Shown: positions 16,162-26,107, numbered from the stretch's first letter. The stretch is DNA of 64,000 bases from Thermococcus bergensis (GCF_020386975.1 NZ_JABFNK010000003.1:186001-250000), one strand, 5' to 3'. The notes: generated from the letters alone by a model not told the origin. A program made the numbers and translations.

Positions 16162-18045
16162 TCAAAACTGATCAGTTAGCTTTGCGGTTCCATAGCCCAC
16201 AAAAAGAACTTTGTCCGGATCGAGGGCTTTGACTACTTCCGGCCTGTGGGTTATTATCAAAGCTGTTATGCCAGCTTCCCTTAGAATTTCACTCACCTTT
16301 TTGGCGACCCTCATGGCGGTGAGAGTGTCCAGATGAGCAGCAAATTCGTCCATTAGTAGAAGATTCGGCTTCTCCGCAAGTAAAGACGCTATCTTCGCCC
16401 TCTCCTTTTGACCAGTAGAGAGCTCACTGAACTTTGCCCTATAAAGAACGGCATCACTCAAACCAGAGCGGTTTAGGACTTCCACCGCTGCATTTAAATC
16501 CCCTATTTTTCTGTAAACATGCTCCAAAATGCTTTCATCGCCAAAGATGGGTTCCTGTTCCCCGGGCAACAGGGCTGAGACCTTGACGTTATCCGGCACC
16601 TTAATCTCTCCACTCGTAGGTCTGTACTTCTCTTCCCAGTATCCAAGTGCTGCGCCAAGGAGAAGCCTAATGAGAGTCGTCTTCCCAGCTCCACTTGCCC
16701 CAACCACCGCAACTAACTCCCCGGGCTTGATTTCAAAGTTCAAGTTTCTCAAAACAGGCCTCTGTATTACCCTATGTCTAACTCCAAAGGCTTCCAGAAG
16801 GAACCTTATTTCCTCTGGAAGGCCCTTTACGTCAAGCTCGCTCTCAAACACCTTGCTGACGTTTTTAAACACTATCGACCCCTTCAAAGGCTCAACCTTT
16901 CCATAGCTCGGCCTCCACAGCCTCCCATCCTTAGGAGCATAGGGGTCTTCTTTGAGGAACCTTTCGATATATTCTTTTGCTTCCTCCGTTAGGGGGTAGA
17001 AGAGCACGGGTCTTCCGCTTGCGGTTTCCCAGAGGAACTTAAACCCCACTTTCTCAAAAAACGGATTGAAGCGGGCCATCTGGGCTATAGTCTCGACAAT
17101 GTGTTTTCTCTTTCTCATCTCGGGAATTCTTCTTTCGCTTATCCACTCGAGGGCAGCTTTAACGCTGAGCTGTCCAAGTCCATCGCTTCTGTAGTCGGGA
17201 TGGACAACAACCCTCGCTATTCTGGCTCCTGCGGTGTTGCTCTCCCTCAAAGCCTGCCACTTAGCCTTTTCCCACAGCAAGTGACGTGCAATCTTTTTTG
17301 TATGCTTTTTCTTCAGTTCCTCATAGAGCTCCTTCATGATTCTCTCCGGCCAGAAAGAGGGTTTAAACCACTCCTCAGGAAAAACTTTCTCCCGTATGTT
17401 CTTCTCTATCCTCCCATCAGGCAAGCGACGGTGCATCAGTGGAATAGGTGGGTCAACTCTAACGTATGCCAATATTCTGGGCTCATATTCCTCCCGGTTT
17501 TCAAGCTCAAGGAGCAAAAACCGCGATGCTGGAGTGGAACCCTTAATCTCAAGGATATGAACGTCTTCACTTCCGCATACCGGGCAGGGTTGCTTCGTGT
17601 TTGCCTCGAAGATATGATTGTTCTCACACCTCCATAGGGCAACCTTCTCCTTTTGTGATGCGTAGTGATACTGCTCAAGCTCCGCTATTGCCTCAAAGTC
17701 TCTCTCATAAGTAGCTTCCCTCGCCCGGATTTTGTAAGTATAGAGAAGCTCTCCAGTCAGGGGAGAAAAGCGCTTTGCTTCGTACTCCTTTTCCCACAGG
17801 GGCCAGACCTTTATTTTGTCCCCTTCGTAAAACTTGTAGAGCTCATAATCATCAAAGTCAAGCACATTGTCTTTTTTGGGCTTGTTCTTGACGTGTATTT
17901 CCACTTCATCCCCCGTTACAAACCATTGAGCAATACCGCTCATGTAGAGCTTATATCTCTCCTCCGCTTCTACCTCAAGAATCCCAAACCACCTGTGCTT
18001 GAACCTAGGAACCTCACTGCCGACAACTTTTCCCCGGATTATCAT
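16162..18045 (-). CDS. ABC-type ATPase fused to a GNAT-like acetyltransferase domain (COG2401-like)
   Basis: 627 residues with no membrane segment. An N-terminal domain is followed by a zinc-ribbon-like patch (WRCENNHIF and PCPVCGSEDVH; Cys140, Cys154, Cys157). Next is a GNAT segment with the acetyl-CoA loop VVVHPDYRSDGLGQ (280-292), and then an ABC ATPase: Walker A GASGAGKTT (449-457), Q-loop LLPGEQEPIF, signature ELSTGQKERA (541-550), Walker B LLLMDE (562-567), switch His600. This architecture matches COG2401. The lack of a permease suggests a role in RNA or protein modification rather than transport, but the substrate is unknown. The start follows GGGTGGTTGA. Confidence 0.82.
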   Translation of the reverse strand: MIIRGKVVGSEVPRFKHRWFGILEVEAEERYKLYMSGIAQWFVTGDEVEIHVKNKPKKDNVLDFDDYELYKFYEGDKIKVWPLWEKEYEAKRFSPLTGELLYTYKIRAREATYERDFEAIAELEQYHYASQKEKVALWRCENNHIFEANTKQPCPVCGSEDVHILEIKGSTPASRFLLLELENREEYEPRILAYVRVDPPIPLMHRRLPDGRIEKNIREKVFPEEWFKPSFWPERIMKELYEELKKKHTKKIARHLLWEKAKWQALRESNTAGARIARVVVHPDYRSDGLGQLSVKAALEWISERRIPEMRKRKHIVETIAQMARFNPFFEKVGFKFLWETASGRPVLFYPLTEEAKEYIERFLKEDPYAPKDGRLWRPSYGKVEPLKGSIVFKNVSKVFESELDVKGLPEEIRFLLEAFGVRHRVIQRPVLRNLNFEIKPGELVAVVGASGAGKTTLIRLLLGAALGYWEEKYRPTSGEIKVPDNVKVSALLPGEQEPIFGDESILEHVYRKIGDLNAAVEVLNRSGLSDAVLYRAKFSELSTGQKERAKIASLLAEKPNLLLMDEFAAHLDTLTAMRVAKKVSEILREAGITALIITHRPEVVKALDPDKVLFVGYGTAKLTDQF

Positions 18046-18141
18046 TCAACCACCCAAGATATTTAGGCAATAGGATATTTAAGTGTTGAGCGAAACAATA
18101 CGTTTAATAACGTTGAGGCATATATCTGAGCGGTGATGACT
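18046..18141. promoter_or_regulatory. Divergent promoter region, GNAT-ABC gene / prolyl oligopeptidase gene
   Basis: For the minus-strand gene a TATA-like CTTAAATATC is read at 18073-18082. For the plus-strand gene TTTAATAA is at 18103-18110, about 30-40 nt before ATG 18142. AACGTTATTAAACGT forms a short imperfect palindrome around the second element. Confidence 0.4.
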
Positions 18142-20001
18142 ATGGAAGACCCATATATGTGGATGGAAAACTTAAACGATGAAAGAGTGATAGAATTCAT
18201 AAGCGAAGAAAACGCCCGGTTTAGAGAATTTCTTGGAGACCTCCCGGATAAGTTAATTGAAGAGGTTAGGAACTACTATTACCTCCCGAACGTTGTAGAG
18301 GCACGCATAACAGATAGAGGAACGTTTGTGAGGGTAAACGAGAAGGGCAGGCAGATTATAAAAATTCTCGAAACAAACGAAGTTATAGTTGATTCCAAGA
18401 AGCTTGAAGAGGAGCTGAAGGATGAAATTCTCCTGCAGAGCTTCACTGTAGACAGAGAAGGAAAAAGATTAGCGTACAGCTTTTCAATAGGCGGAGCCGA
18501 TGAGGGCATTACAAGGATAATTGACCTAGAGAAAGGCGAGGTAATTGAAGAGATAAAACCATCACTCTGGAACGTCGTTTTCCTTGATGATGGTTATTAC
18601 TTCGCACGCTTCTACAGAAAAGGGAAAACACCAGATGGAGTTGATGCTCCTGCGGAGAGAATTTTCCTCAAAAAAGGCGGAGAAGAGAGAATGGTCTTTG
18701 GAGAAGGGTTAAGCTCAGGATACTTTATGAGCCTCCACAAGAGCAGCTGTGGTAACTATGCAATGATAACTCTCTCGTTTGGGTGGAACAGGGGCGAGAT
18801 TTACTTTGGTCCCCTCGAGGAGCCGGAAAAGTGGAGAAAAGTGTATTCAAGCGAGGTTCCAGCATATCCAATTGACTACGTGGATGGAAAGCTCTACATC
18901 TACACAAGGGAAGGAAAGGGACTTGGCAAGGTAATTGCCATTGAAAACGGGAACGTAAAAGAGGTTATCCCGGAAGGTGACTTCCCACTGGAATGGACAA
19001 TAATCGTCGGAGACAAGATTCTCGCAGGTTATCTGGTGCACGCATCTTCACTGCTGAGGGTCTTCACACTCGACGGAGAGCTTATTGAGGAGATTAAATT
19101 TGACATGCCCGGGCAGGTTCACCCCCTCGACACCGACGGAGAAAAAGCGATATTGAGGTATGAGAGCTTTACAATTCCCTACCGCCTCTACCTCTTCAAG
19201 GAAAAACTCGAACTGATAGATGAGGTCAAAGTTGAGGGCAGCTTTAAGGTGGGCGAAGACTTTGCAACCTCAAAGGACGGAACAAAGGTGCACTACTTCA
19301 CCGTAAAAGGAGAAAAGGATGAAAAGAAGGCATGGGTCTTCGGATACGGTGGCTTTAACATCGCTCTGAAGCCGAGGTTCTTCCCACATGCGATACCGTT
19401 CATAAAGCGGGGCGGAACTTTCGCGATGGCGAACCTTAGAGGAGGAAGTGAATACGGCGAGGAATGGCACAGGGCTGGAATGAGGGAAAACAAACAGAAC
19501 GTCTTTGACGACTTTATTGCAGTCCTCGAGAAGCTCAAAAAAGAGGGTTATAAGGTCGCCGCCTGGGGAAGAAGCAATGGTGGGCTTCTGGTTTCGGCAG
19601 TTTTAGTCCAGAGACCGGACGTTATGGACGCTGCTTTAATAGGCTACCCCGTTATAGACATGCTTCGCTTCCATAAGCTCTACATCGGAAGTGTGTGGAT
19701 TCCGGAGTATGGAAATCCAGATGATCCCAAGGACAGGGAATTCCTCCTCAAGTACTCTCCTTACTACAACGTCAAACCCCAAAAGTATCCGCCGACACTG
19801 ATTTACACCGGGCTACATGATGACAGGGTTCACCCGGCACATGCGCTCAAGTTCGCAAAGAAGCTCAAAGACCTCGGGGCTCCAGTTTACCTCAGGGTGG
19901 AAACAAAGAGCGGACACATGGGGGCCTCGCCAGAGACGAGGATTAAAGAACTGACAGACCTGCTCGCTTTCGTTGTCAAGACATTAGGCACTAAAGTTTA
20001 G
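18142..20001 (+). CDS. Prolyl oligopeptidase family serine peptidase
   Basis: 619 residues. An N-terminal beta-propeller-like region is followed by the alpha/beta-hydrolase domain. The catalytic triad can be placed: Ser478 in GRSNGGLL, Asp in HDDRVHP (560/561) and His592 in SGHMG. RGGSEYGEEWH before the nucleophile is typical of S9A enzymes. It cleaves short peptides after proline in the cytosol, fitting a peptide-fermenting organism. The length matches P. furiosus-type prolyl endopeptidase. ATG 18142 is preferred over GTG 18133 and ATG 18136 because GGTGATG then serves as the ribosome site. Confidence 0.92.
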   Translation: MEDPYMWMENLNDERVIEFISEENARFREFLGDLPDKLIEEVRNYYYLPNVVEARITDRGTFVRVNEKGRQIIKILETNEVIVDSKKLEEELKDEILLQSFTVDREGKRLAYSFSIGGADEGITRIIDLEKGEVIEEIKPSLWNVVFLDDGYYFARFYRKGKTPDGVDAPAERIFLKKGGEERMVFGEGLSSGYFMSLHKSSCGNYAMITLSFGWNRGEIYFGPLEEPEKWRKVYSSEVPAYPIDYVDGKLYIYTREGKGLGKVIAIENGNVKEVIPEGDFPLEWTIIVGDKILAGYLVHASSLLRVFTLDGELIEEIKFDMPGQVHPLDTDGEKAILRYESFTIPYRLYLFKEKLELIDEVKVEGSFKVGEDFATSKDGTKVHYFTVKGEKDEKKAWVFGYGGFNIALKPRFFPHAIPFIKRGGTFAMANLRGGSEYGEEWHRAGMRENKQNVFDDFIAVLEKLKKEGYKVAAWGRSNGGLLVSAVLVQRPDVMDAALIGYPVIDMLRFHKLYIGSVWIPEYGNPDDPKDREFLLKYSPYYNVKPQKYPPTLIYTGLHDDRVHPAHALKFAKKLKDLGAPVYLRVETKSGHMGASPETRIKELTDLLAFVVKTLGTKV

Positions 20002-20004
20002 AGC

Positions 20005-22620
20005 CTAGGCGTTTTTGGACTCTTCTTTTATTTGTTTTTCACCTATCAGCTTCATAATCTTGCTGTGCAGCTGCTTGATTAGTTCTCGTCTATCCTCCAT
20101 GAGGACAACGTCGCTCGCTCCGATTACCTCAAGGTTGAACGCAAATGGACTCGGAAGCTCGTTGTGTTCAATGATAATTTTTATCTTCCCCTCTTTCACC
20201 CAGCTCAAAAAGAGCTCCGCGTTTTCTATGTCCATTTTGTCTTCCATTATCTCGCGGTAGACCTCTCTGAGCAGAGGAAAATCAGGATAGTTCTTCTTGA
20301 GAAGCCTTAACAGGGTCTGCGCATTCAGCTGCTGCCGGCTCAGGCTCTTCTTCCTCCCCATGTACCTCCTGAGAATAAGCAATCCCCTGTTGGCAACGTG
20401 TCTAAACCTTCTCTTCAAAAGCTCCGTGTTGTCCAATGCCCTCTTTAAAGTCTCCCTCAAGTCCTCAACCTGAAACAGTCCCTTAATTTCCTCTTCGCTT
20501 AGAGACTTTTCCTTGGGGAGTATCAGCACGAATCCGTTGTCGCTTATTGCCATTCCCACGTTTGTTTTCTTCTTTTTGCTGATGAGGTATGCAAAGACCC
20601 TGCTAATGGCTTCATTAGCCCTCCTTCCTATCAGCGTGTGGAAAAAGTACTTAACCCTTTTCTCGTCAAAGACCTCTTCAACTAAAAGAACCTCATCATC
20701 TGGAATTATAGAATACTTCTCCTGCTCCCTAAAATACCCCAAAATTGCCTTTGCGGCTTTTTCATCGATTTGATACTTTTTCATGAGGAACCTCCTAGCC
20801 CTTCTGTTGTTTAAAAGTCCTTTAACTTCTCGTCTAAACCTCTGAACGTCCAAAGCTAAGTCAAAGCTTAGTGGCAGCATCTCAGAAAACCATGCCGGAA
20901 TAGTGGGCTTTGCACCTTCTTTCGGCACAACGTATATTCTATTGCCCCGTGATTTCCTGAACTCATACGTCTTGCCAGCTAGAACAAATATATCACCGGG
21001 CATCAGCCTTTCGGCGAACTCTTCCTCAACGGTTCCTATGAACTTCTTATCAAGGGTGTACACTTCTATCTTTGCCTCATCCGGAATTGTTCCGGTGTTC
21101 ATATAGTAGATCGCCCTCGTCATTTTGCCTCTTTTGCCGAACTTTCCTTCCTCCTCATCGAGCCAGATTTTTGCGTAAACATTCTTCTCCTCCAAGCCCG
21201 CATATTCTCCCGCAAGATAACGTAAAACGCTCATAAAGTCATCAAAACTCAGGTTGCGGTATGGATAAGCCCTTCTAACAAGGGAATATGCTTCCTTTAT
21301 ATCCCAGACCCTTTCAAGAGCCATGCCAAGAAGGTGCTGTGCAAGGACATCCAACGCGTTCTGGGGGATTTTTATTCTATCGAGCCTTCTATTCCTTGCG
21401 TTATGGGCTAAAACCGTACATTCCACCAAGTCATCCCTGTCCAGAACAAGGATAATTCCTTTGCTTACTTCATGCAATCGATGGCCTGCTCTGCCTATAC
21501 GCTGCAGGGCCCTGTTTACGCTTTTTGGGGAACCTATTAGGACAACGAGGTCAATCGTTCCAATATCAATCCCCAACTCAAGTGATGTCGAGCTGACAAC
21601 ACATCGAAGCTCTCCTCTTTTCAGTTTCTCCTCCACCTCAAGCCTGACGTCTCTGGAGAGACTCGAATGGTGAGCTTCAATTAACTCGGCATATTTTGGA
21701 AACTTCTTCCTGAGATGGTATGTAACCCTTTCAGCACCGCTTCTTGTGTTTGTGAATATCAGTGTTGTTCTGTGCTGCTCTATAAGCTCGTCAAGCCTTT
21801 TATACAGGGCTTCACTGAGTTCATTTGCAGATGCGTAAACAAGGTCTTCAACAACGCTCTCAACCTTAATTTCAGTCTGCTTTGCAAAGCTAACATCAAC
21901 TATAATGCCCGGCCTTGGACTTCCATCATCGTTGTAGCCAAAGACGAACTTGGCAACTTCCTCAAGGGGATGAATTGTAGCACTTAGTCCAATCCTAACA
22001 AAATCTCCGGCAAGGTTTTGAAGTCTCTCGAGGCTTAAGGCCAAATGAGTGCCCCTTTTGTTCTCAGCCAGAGCGTGGACTTCATCGACGATGACATATT
22101 TAACCGTCTTAAGTTTTTGACTGAACTTGGGAGCATTTAGGGCGATTGCCAGGCTTTCAGGGGTGGTTATTAAAATATGGGGCGGCTTTTTCACCATCTT
22201 CTGCTTTTCATAGCTTGGGGTATCGCTTGTTCTCACTGCGACCCTTATCTCTGGCAGCTCATATCCAAGTTCTCTATAAACTTCCCTTATCTCACTTAAC
22301 GGCTCCTCAAGGTTCCTCCTTATATCGTTGTTCAAAGCCCTCAGCGGAGAAACGTAGAGAACGTAAATCTGATCTTCCAGCTTACCCTCTTTTCCAAGGA
22401 GGACAAGCTCGTTTATTGCGGCAAGAAAAGCCGATAGGGTTTTTCCACTACCTGTTGGGGAGGATATAAGAACATTTTCTCCCTTGTGAATTTCAACAAC
22501 CGCGTATCTCTGAGGGGGAGTAAAAGTTCCAAACTTACGCCTAAACCACTCGCCGATAGGCCTGTCAAGGATTGCATAGATTTCCTCATCGCTGTATTCC
22601 CTGCTCGCAAACCTTATCAT
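20005..22620 (-). CDS. Lhr-family ATP-dependent helicase
   Basis: 871 residues, superfamily 2. Q-motif TPPQRYAV, Walker A SSPTGSGKT (about 53-61), Ib and II segments with DEVHALAENKRG (about 177), SAT as LSATIHPLEE, FTNTRSGAERV, and motif VI QRIGRAGHR. The long C-terminal part has the winged-helix and Lhr-core regions typical of archaeal Lhr proteins. It probably unwinds RNA-DNA or DNA structures in repair or RNA metabolism. I cannot tell aLhr1 from aLhr2 by eye. Only 3 nt separate its end from the convergent peptidase gene. Confidence 0.9.
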   Translation of the reverse strand: MIRFASREYSDEEIYAILDRPIGEWFRRKFGTFTPPQRYAVVEIHKGENVLISSPTGSGKTLSAFLAAINELVLLGKEGKLEDQIYVLYVSPLRALNNDIRRNLEEPLSEIREVYRELGYELPEIRVAVRTSDTPSYEKQKMVKKPPHILITTPESLAIALNAPKFSQKLKTVKYVIVDEVHALAENKRGTHLALSLERLQNLAGDFVRIGLSATIHPLEEVAKFVFGYNDDGSPRPGIIVDVSFAKQTEIKVESVVEDLVYASANELSEALYKRLDELIEQHRTTLIFTNTRSGAERVTYHLRKKFPKYAELIEAHHSSLSRDVRLEVEEKLKRGELRCVVSSTSLELGIDIGTIDLVVLIGSPKSVNRALQRIGRAGHRLHEVSKGIILVLDRDDLVECTVLAHNARNRRLDRIKIPQNALDVLAQHLLGMALERVWDIKEAYSLVRRAYPYRNLSFDDFMSVLRYLAGEYAGLEEKNVYAKIWLDEEEGKFGKRGKMTRAIYYMNTGTIPDEAKIEVYTLDKKFIGTVEEEFAERLMPGDIFVLAGKTYEFRKSRGNRIYVVPKEGAKPTIPAWFSEMLPLSFDLALDVQRFRREVKGLLNNRRARRFLMKKYQIDEKAAKAILGYFREQEKYSIIPDDEVLLVEEVFDEKRVKYFFHTLIGRRANEAISRVFAYLISKKKKTNVGMAISDNGFVLILPKEKSLSEEEIKGLFQVEDLRETLKRALDNTELLKRRFRHVANRGLLILRRYMGRKKSLSRQQLNAQTLLRLLKKNYPDFPLLREVYREIMEDKMDIENAELFLSWVKEGKIKIIIEHNELPSPFAFNLEVIGASDVVLMEDRRELIKQLHSKIMKLIGEKQIKEESKNA

Positions 22621-22720
22621 AGCCCTCGATAATCCTTTATAGCCGGACTTTAAAAGTTTTGATACGATTTTCGAACAGAATCATTTAAAGATCCAGAACT
22701 AAATTTCAACAGGGAGAGTC

Positions 22721-23002
22721 ATGGAGAAGCTTAAAAAAGCCATTGAGGAATTTAACAGACTTCATGGAAGCGAAGCCCAGGCCAAGATAATAGAGATAAG
22801 AGACGATGAAGCGATAATTGAGTTTAAAGGCTATTTCTGCAAGACCTGTGGGCTTTTTGATTACTTTGAGGACATCAAATGGGAGGCTATGGAGTTTGAA
22901 CTAAAAGTGGAGCCGGTTGAGGTCATTGAGGAGGAAGAAGATTTTGAAAAGGGAAGGTATGTGGTAAAATATAAAATTCACGCCAGAGAGGCGAGTGAAT
23001 AA
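22721..23002 (+). CDS. Conserved hypothetical protein with CxxC (93 aa)
   Basis: A small acidic protein. IIEFKGYFCKTCGLFDYFED holds one CxxC pair that could bind metal or act in redox chemistry. The C-terminal half is strongly acidic (VIEEEEDFEKG). A GGGAG ribosome site precedes ATG 22721. It is divergent from the Lhr helicase gene with a 100-bp shared promoter region. The last 25 nt overlap the convergent permease gene. The family is not recognised. Confidence 0.68.
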   Translation: MEKLKKAIEEFNRLHGSEAQAKIIEIRDDEAIIEFKGYFCKTCGLFDYFEDIKWEAMEFELKVEPVEVIEEEEDFEKGRYVVKYKIHAREASE

Positions 23003-24087
23003 AGGAAGAGCACAAAGAAGACCAGCCCAGAGAAGTAAGCGACTGAGTGCGGAATGTTAAGGTGAAAGCTCCCATGCTGCCTCTTTGCCTTCAAATACAT
23101 CGCTGTTGGCAGTATGCCTGCATAGAGAATTCCTCCAAAAGTTCCTGCCAGCCATAGGGCATTTACAAAGCTCTTAAGACCGGCAAAGTATATCAGCAAA
23201 GGTGGAAACACTGTTAATGCCCATGCATAAGACCTGTTCATCCGCAGGACATCTTTCATATTGTCCATCTCTGAGAGCGCCACACCTATATAGCTCGTGC
23301 ATATTGCTGCAAGAGGCAATACAAGGCCCAGAATTCTGCCCAGACTTCCGTATAACCTCTCAAGTGCAGTTGTTGCGAGTTCAGGCGTATCTGCACCAAA
23401 GGCCCCTACAAATGAAAGAGCAAAGAAAGCGTAAAAAACCATTGGGACTAGGTAGCCTATAAATACTGCTTTTGTTGTTGTTTTCACATCTTCAAGTCCT
23501 TTAAGGAGCTCAGGGATTACCATGTGGCTGACATAAGCAAAAATCACAACTCCCAACCCATTTAAAGCTGCAGAGGTGTTGAAAGTAGATAAATTCTTCA
23601 CATCAATTTTTCCGAAAACAAGACCTATCGACAGTGCAAGAACCAAAAGGAGGACTGCTGTTAGAGTTAGCTCCGCCTCGCCGGATACTTTAAGCCCCAT
23701 ATAGACTATCAAGCTCATTATGCCCCAGAAAGCTAAAGCAGCGAGTTCGGGTTTAACTCCAGTCAAGGAGGATAAAATATCGGCACTTCCTGCAATGTAC
23801 GCTATGAGAGCCCCATAAGCCAAAGCGGAAATGCTGATAAACATTAAAGCTCCACCTATTTTTCCCAAGTGTTCTTCTGTGAGTTTTGAAAGGCTCTTTC
23901 CCGGAGTTTTGGACGAGACCTCAAGGACGAAGAGAGCCGTCAAAAGCGTCATTAGTCCTGCCAAAACCACGACCAAAACTCCAAGAATTCCCGCTTCCCT
24001 CAGTGCGTAAGGTAAGCCTAAAACACCCGCACCGATTTGAGTACCTATAAGTATTGCACTTGCCTCAGCGAGTGTCAGCCTCTTCAT
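22978..24087 (-). CDS. Amino acid permease (aromatic amino acid/APC-type)
   Basis: 369 residues with about eleven transmembrane helices. The first helix IGTQIGAGVLGLPYALREAG has the GxG unwound helix typical of the APC fold, matching the Trp/Tyr permease or AAAP family. It probably imports an amino acid with a cation. The start follows CAGGTGAGAAC. The promoter CTTTTATATC (24119-24128, minus strand) survives just downstream of the insertion sequence at 24146, so expression may now be affected by it. Confidence 0.8.
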   Translation of the reverse strand: MKRLTLAEASAILIGTQIGAGVLGLPYALREAGILGVLVVVLAGLMTLLTALFVLEVSSKTPGKSLSKLTEEHLGKIGGALMFISISALAYGALIAYIAGSADILSSLTGVKPELAALAFWGIMSLIVYMGLKVSGEAELTLTAVLLLVLALSIGLVFGKIDVKNLSTFNTSAALNGLGVVIFAYVSHMVIPELLKGLEDVKTTTKAVFIGYLVPMVFYAFFALSFVGAFGADTPELATTALERLYGSLGRILGLVLPLAAICTSYIGVALSEMDNMKDVLRMNRSYAWALTVFPPLLIYFAGLKSFVNALWLAGTFGGILYAGILPTAMYLKAKRQHGSFHLNIPHSVAYFSGLVFFVLFLYSLASLA

Positions 24088-24145
24088 GTTCTCACCTGTT
24101 GTGAAAGGGATTTCATAGATATAAAAGACTTGCTATATGTAAAGA

Positions 24146-25014
24146 GGGCGTGTTTATAGTAACCTTTATTAGGGTTTTTGCCGAATTCTTTCAGGTGGTT
24201 GCCGTGATCCCCAGATGGGATCACAGACTCAAAGACCCTGAAAGCGTGGCATTCACAATTCTTGACGTTTTAGCAGACTTCGAATCAGAAGGAAAGCTGA
24301 AGAACCTGCCAAAATCCAAAAAATTTCCAGTAAAAACAATACTGGCAATACTCCTCTTTAAACAATACTACAACCTACCCCTCAGAGACGCCCAGCACTA
24401 CGGCAGAAAATTCTTCGGAGCAAACATTCACTACTCAACCCTCCACAACTGGGAGAAAAAGCTGAACCTCGAAGAACTGACAAACCACCTCCTGAAAAAA
24501 CTCCAGAAATTACCCTACGCCAGCACTCAAGCAGACTCAACCATTATCACAAATAAAAAAAGGGCAGGATAGAAGTTCAGGCAATAACGAGAATCCTGCC
24601 GGGTTTACTGTATCCGGTTGCTGTGAGGATCACAACTTCTGAGAACGAGCTGATTGAACTCCTGCCGGAGGGTTCTGGGAATTTTTATGCTGATGGGGCT
24701 TATGATTCAAAGAAAGTTCTGAACACTGTGGTGGAAAAGGGTTATCGGCCGATTGTTAAGAAAACTAAGAACCCTCCAGGTGGTTTTGGTAGTAAGAGGA
24801 GAGATAGAGTGTTTTCTGAAGAAGAGTACAGGCATAGGAATCCTCATGAGGGGTTCTGGGGTGCGTTTACAACGTGGTTTGGCAGTAGGATCCCCTGTTT
24901 TCTGAAAAAGACTACTGTAACCCGAATCCTGCTTGGGGTAATGTGTTATGGTCTGAAAATCCTCCTCAGAGTCAAATACTGTTTAAATAACAGGGGGTGA
25001 AACTAAACACGCCC
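24146..25014 (+). mobile_element. Insertion sequence (869 bp), DDE transposase, 10-bp target duplication
   Basis: Ends are exact inverted repeats GGGCGTGTTTA (24146-24156) and TAAACACGCCC (25004-25014). Flanks carry a perfect 10-bp direct repeat TATGTAAAGA (24136-24145 and 25015-25024). The duplication is intact, so the insertion is recent. It lies about 20 bp upstream of the TATA box of the amino acid permease. The transposase suggests an IS4/IS5-like DDE_Tnp_1 group; the 9-12 bp target size would fit IS4-like elements better, but I did not assign a family. Confidence 0.9.
24204..25000 (+). pseudogene. Transposase (IS4/IS5-like), reading frame split at an A7 tract
   Basis: The first frame runs from GTG 24204 (GGTGG just upstream) to TAG 24572 and ends QADSTIITNKK. 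The second frame continues KGRIEVQAITRILPGLL to the stop at 25000. They join if the ribosome slips back one base at AAAAAAAG (24555-24562), or if one A was lost. The joined product is 265 residues. DDE residues: Asp in ADSTII, Asp in YADGAYD, and a late Glu in the RHRNPHEGFWGAF region. An upstream GTG at 24150 lies inside the terminal repeat and is unlikely. It is either programmed frameshifting or an inactivating indel. Confidence 0.75.
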
Positions 25015-25072
25015 TATGTAAAGAAAAGCTCTATAAAAGACAAATAAATACACTGGAGTATACTTACACGCA

Positions 25073-26107
25073 TTAAAAGACATGAATTGCCGTTGCTTTA
25101 AAGCTCAGGTATACTTCGCTTCCCTCTTCAATCCCCATTTCCACAAGGGAAGAACGGGTGATAAAAGCCCTAAGCTCGATTCCACCAATACCAAGTGTTA
25201 ACCTTACCAAAGACCCCAAATCTTCAACCGCCAGAACTTTAGCCTTGAATTCGTTTCTTGCAGAGGTTTTTATGGGTTCGCTGGATATGACAATATCCTC
25301 AGGCCTTATTCCAATTCTCAGCTTGCCTTTAAATTCTCCCGGCAGCTCTATTGAAATCCCGTTTGCCCTTAATACTCTCCCCTCCGCAATCCCTTCGATT
25401 ATGTTCTCAAATCCAAGAAACCTTGCGACTTCCTCATTTTTGGGCTTGGAGAAAACTTCCCTGACTTCTCCGGTTTGGATTAACCTACCGTTCAGCATTA
25501 CGCCAACCCTATCCCCAAGGCTAACAGCTTCCTCGAACGAATGCGTCACGTGTAAAGCTGTAAAGCTGAGCTCCTTTCTCCAGCGCTTCATTTCCTGAAT
25601 TAACCTAGCCCTTGTTTGGACATCCAGATTCGCAAAGGGCTCGTCAAGGAGTATTAAACTCGGCTCCAGCACCAAAGCCCTGGCTATAGCCACTCTTTGG
25701 GCTTCACCGCCGCTTAATGTTTTTGGTTTTCTGTGCAAAAGGTGAGAAATTCCAAGGATTTCTGCTATCTCCTTAACCCTCTTTTCAATTTCATTTTTCG
25801 GGACTTTTCTAAGCTTTAGCCCGTAGGCTATATTGTCGTAAACTTTCATATGAGGAAAGAGGGCGTAGTTTTGGGGTATGTAGGCTAAGTTCCTCTTCTC
25901 CGGTGGAAGAAAAGTTATCTCCTTCCCATCCATAAAGATTTTTCCAGAATCTGGTGTAAAGATGCCAGCGATGAGTTCGAGGAGAAGGGTCTTTCCAGCA
26001 CCACTGGGGCCCAAAATTATGAAGTATTCATTCGCTCTAACCTCAAAGCTGATGTCTTTAAGTTTGAACTCCTTCCACTCTTTGCTGACGTTTTCGACCC
26101 TAAGCAT
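25073..26107 (-). CDS. wtpC: Tungstate/molybdate ABC transporter ATP-binding protein
   Basis: 344 residues. Walker A GPSGAGKT (about 33-40), signature [15 protein letters not shown] (about 130), Walker [13 protein letters not shown], His in HVTHSFEEA. The C-terminal part (ATAIHVF end) is a TOBE-like domain that may sense oxyanion. Its start overlaps the end of wtpB by 8 nt. Together with wtpB and wtpA it imports tungstate or molybdate for molybdopterin enzymes such as aldehyde ferredoxin oxidoreductases. Assignment rests on the operon and on the similarity of WtpA to the P. furiosus type. Confidence 0.9.
   Translation of the reverse strand: MLRVENVSKEWKEFKLKDISFEVRANEYFIILGPSGAGKTLLLELIAGIFTPDSGKIFMDGKEITFLPPEKRNLAYIPQNYALFPHMKVYDNIAYGLKLRKVPKNEIEKRVKEIAEILGISHLLHRKPKTLSGGEAQRVAIARALVLEPSLILLDEPFANLDVQTRARLIQEMKRWRKELSFTALHVTHSFEEAVSLGDRVGVMLNGRLIQTGEVREVFSKPKNEEVARFLGFENIIEGIAEGRVLRANGISIELPGEFKGKLRIGIRPEDIVISSEPIKTSARNEFKAKVLAVEDLGSLVRLTLGIGGIELRAFITRSSLVEMGIEEGSEVYLSFKATAIHVF

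Noticed and set aside
24150-24203. The GTG at 24150 as transposase start
   Set aside because: It lies inside the terminal inverted repeat. GTG 24204 has GGTGG at correct spacing.
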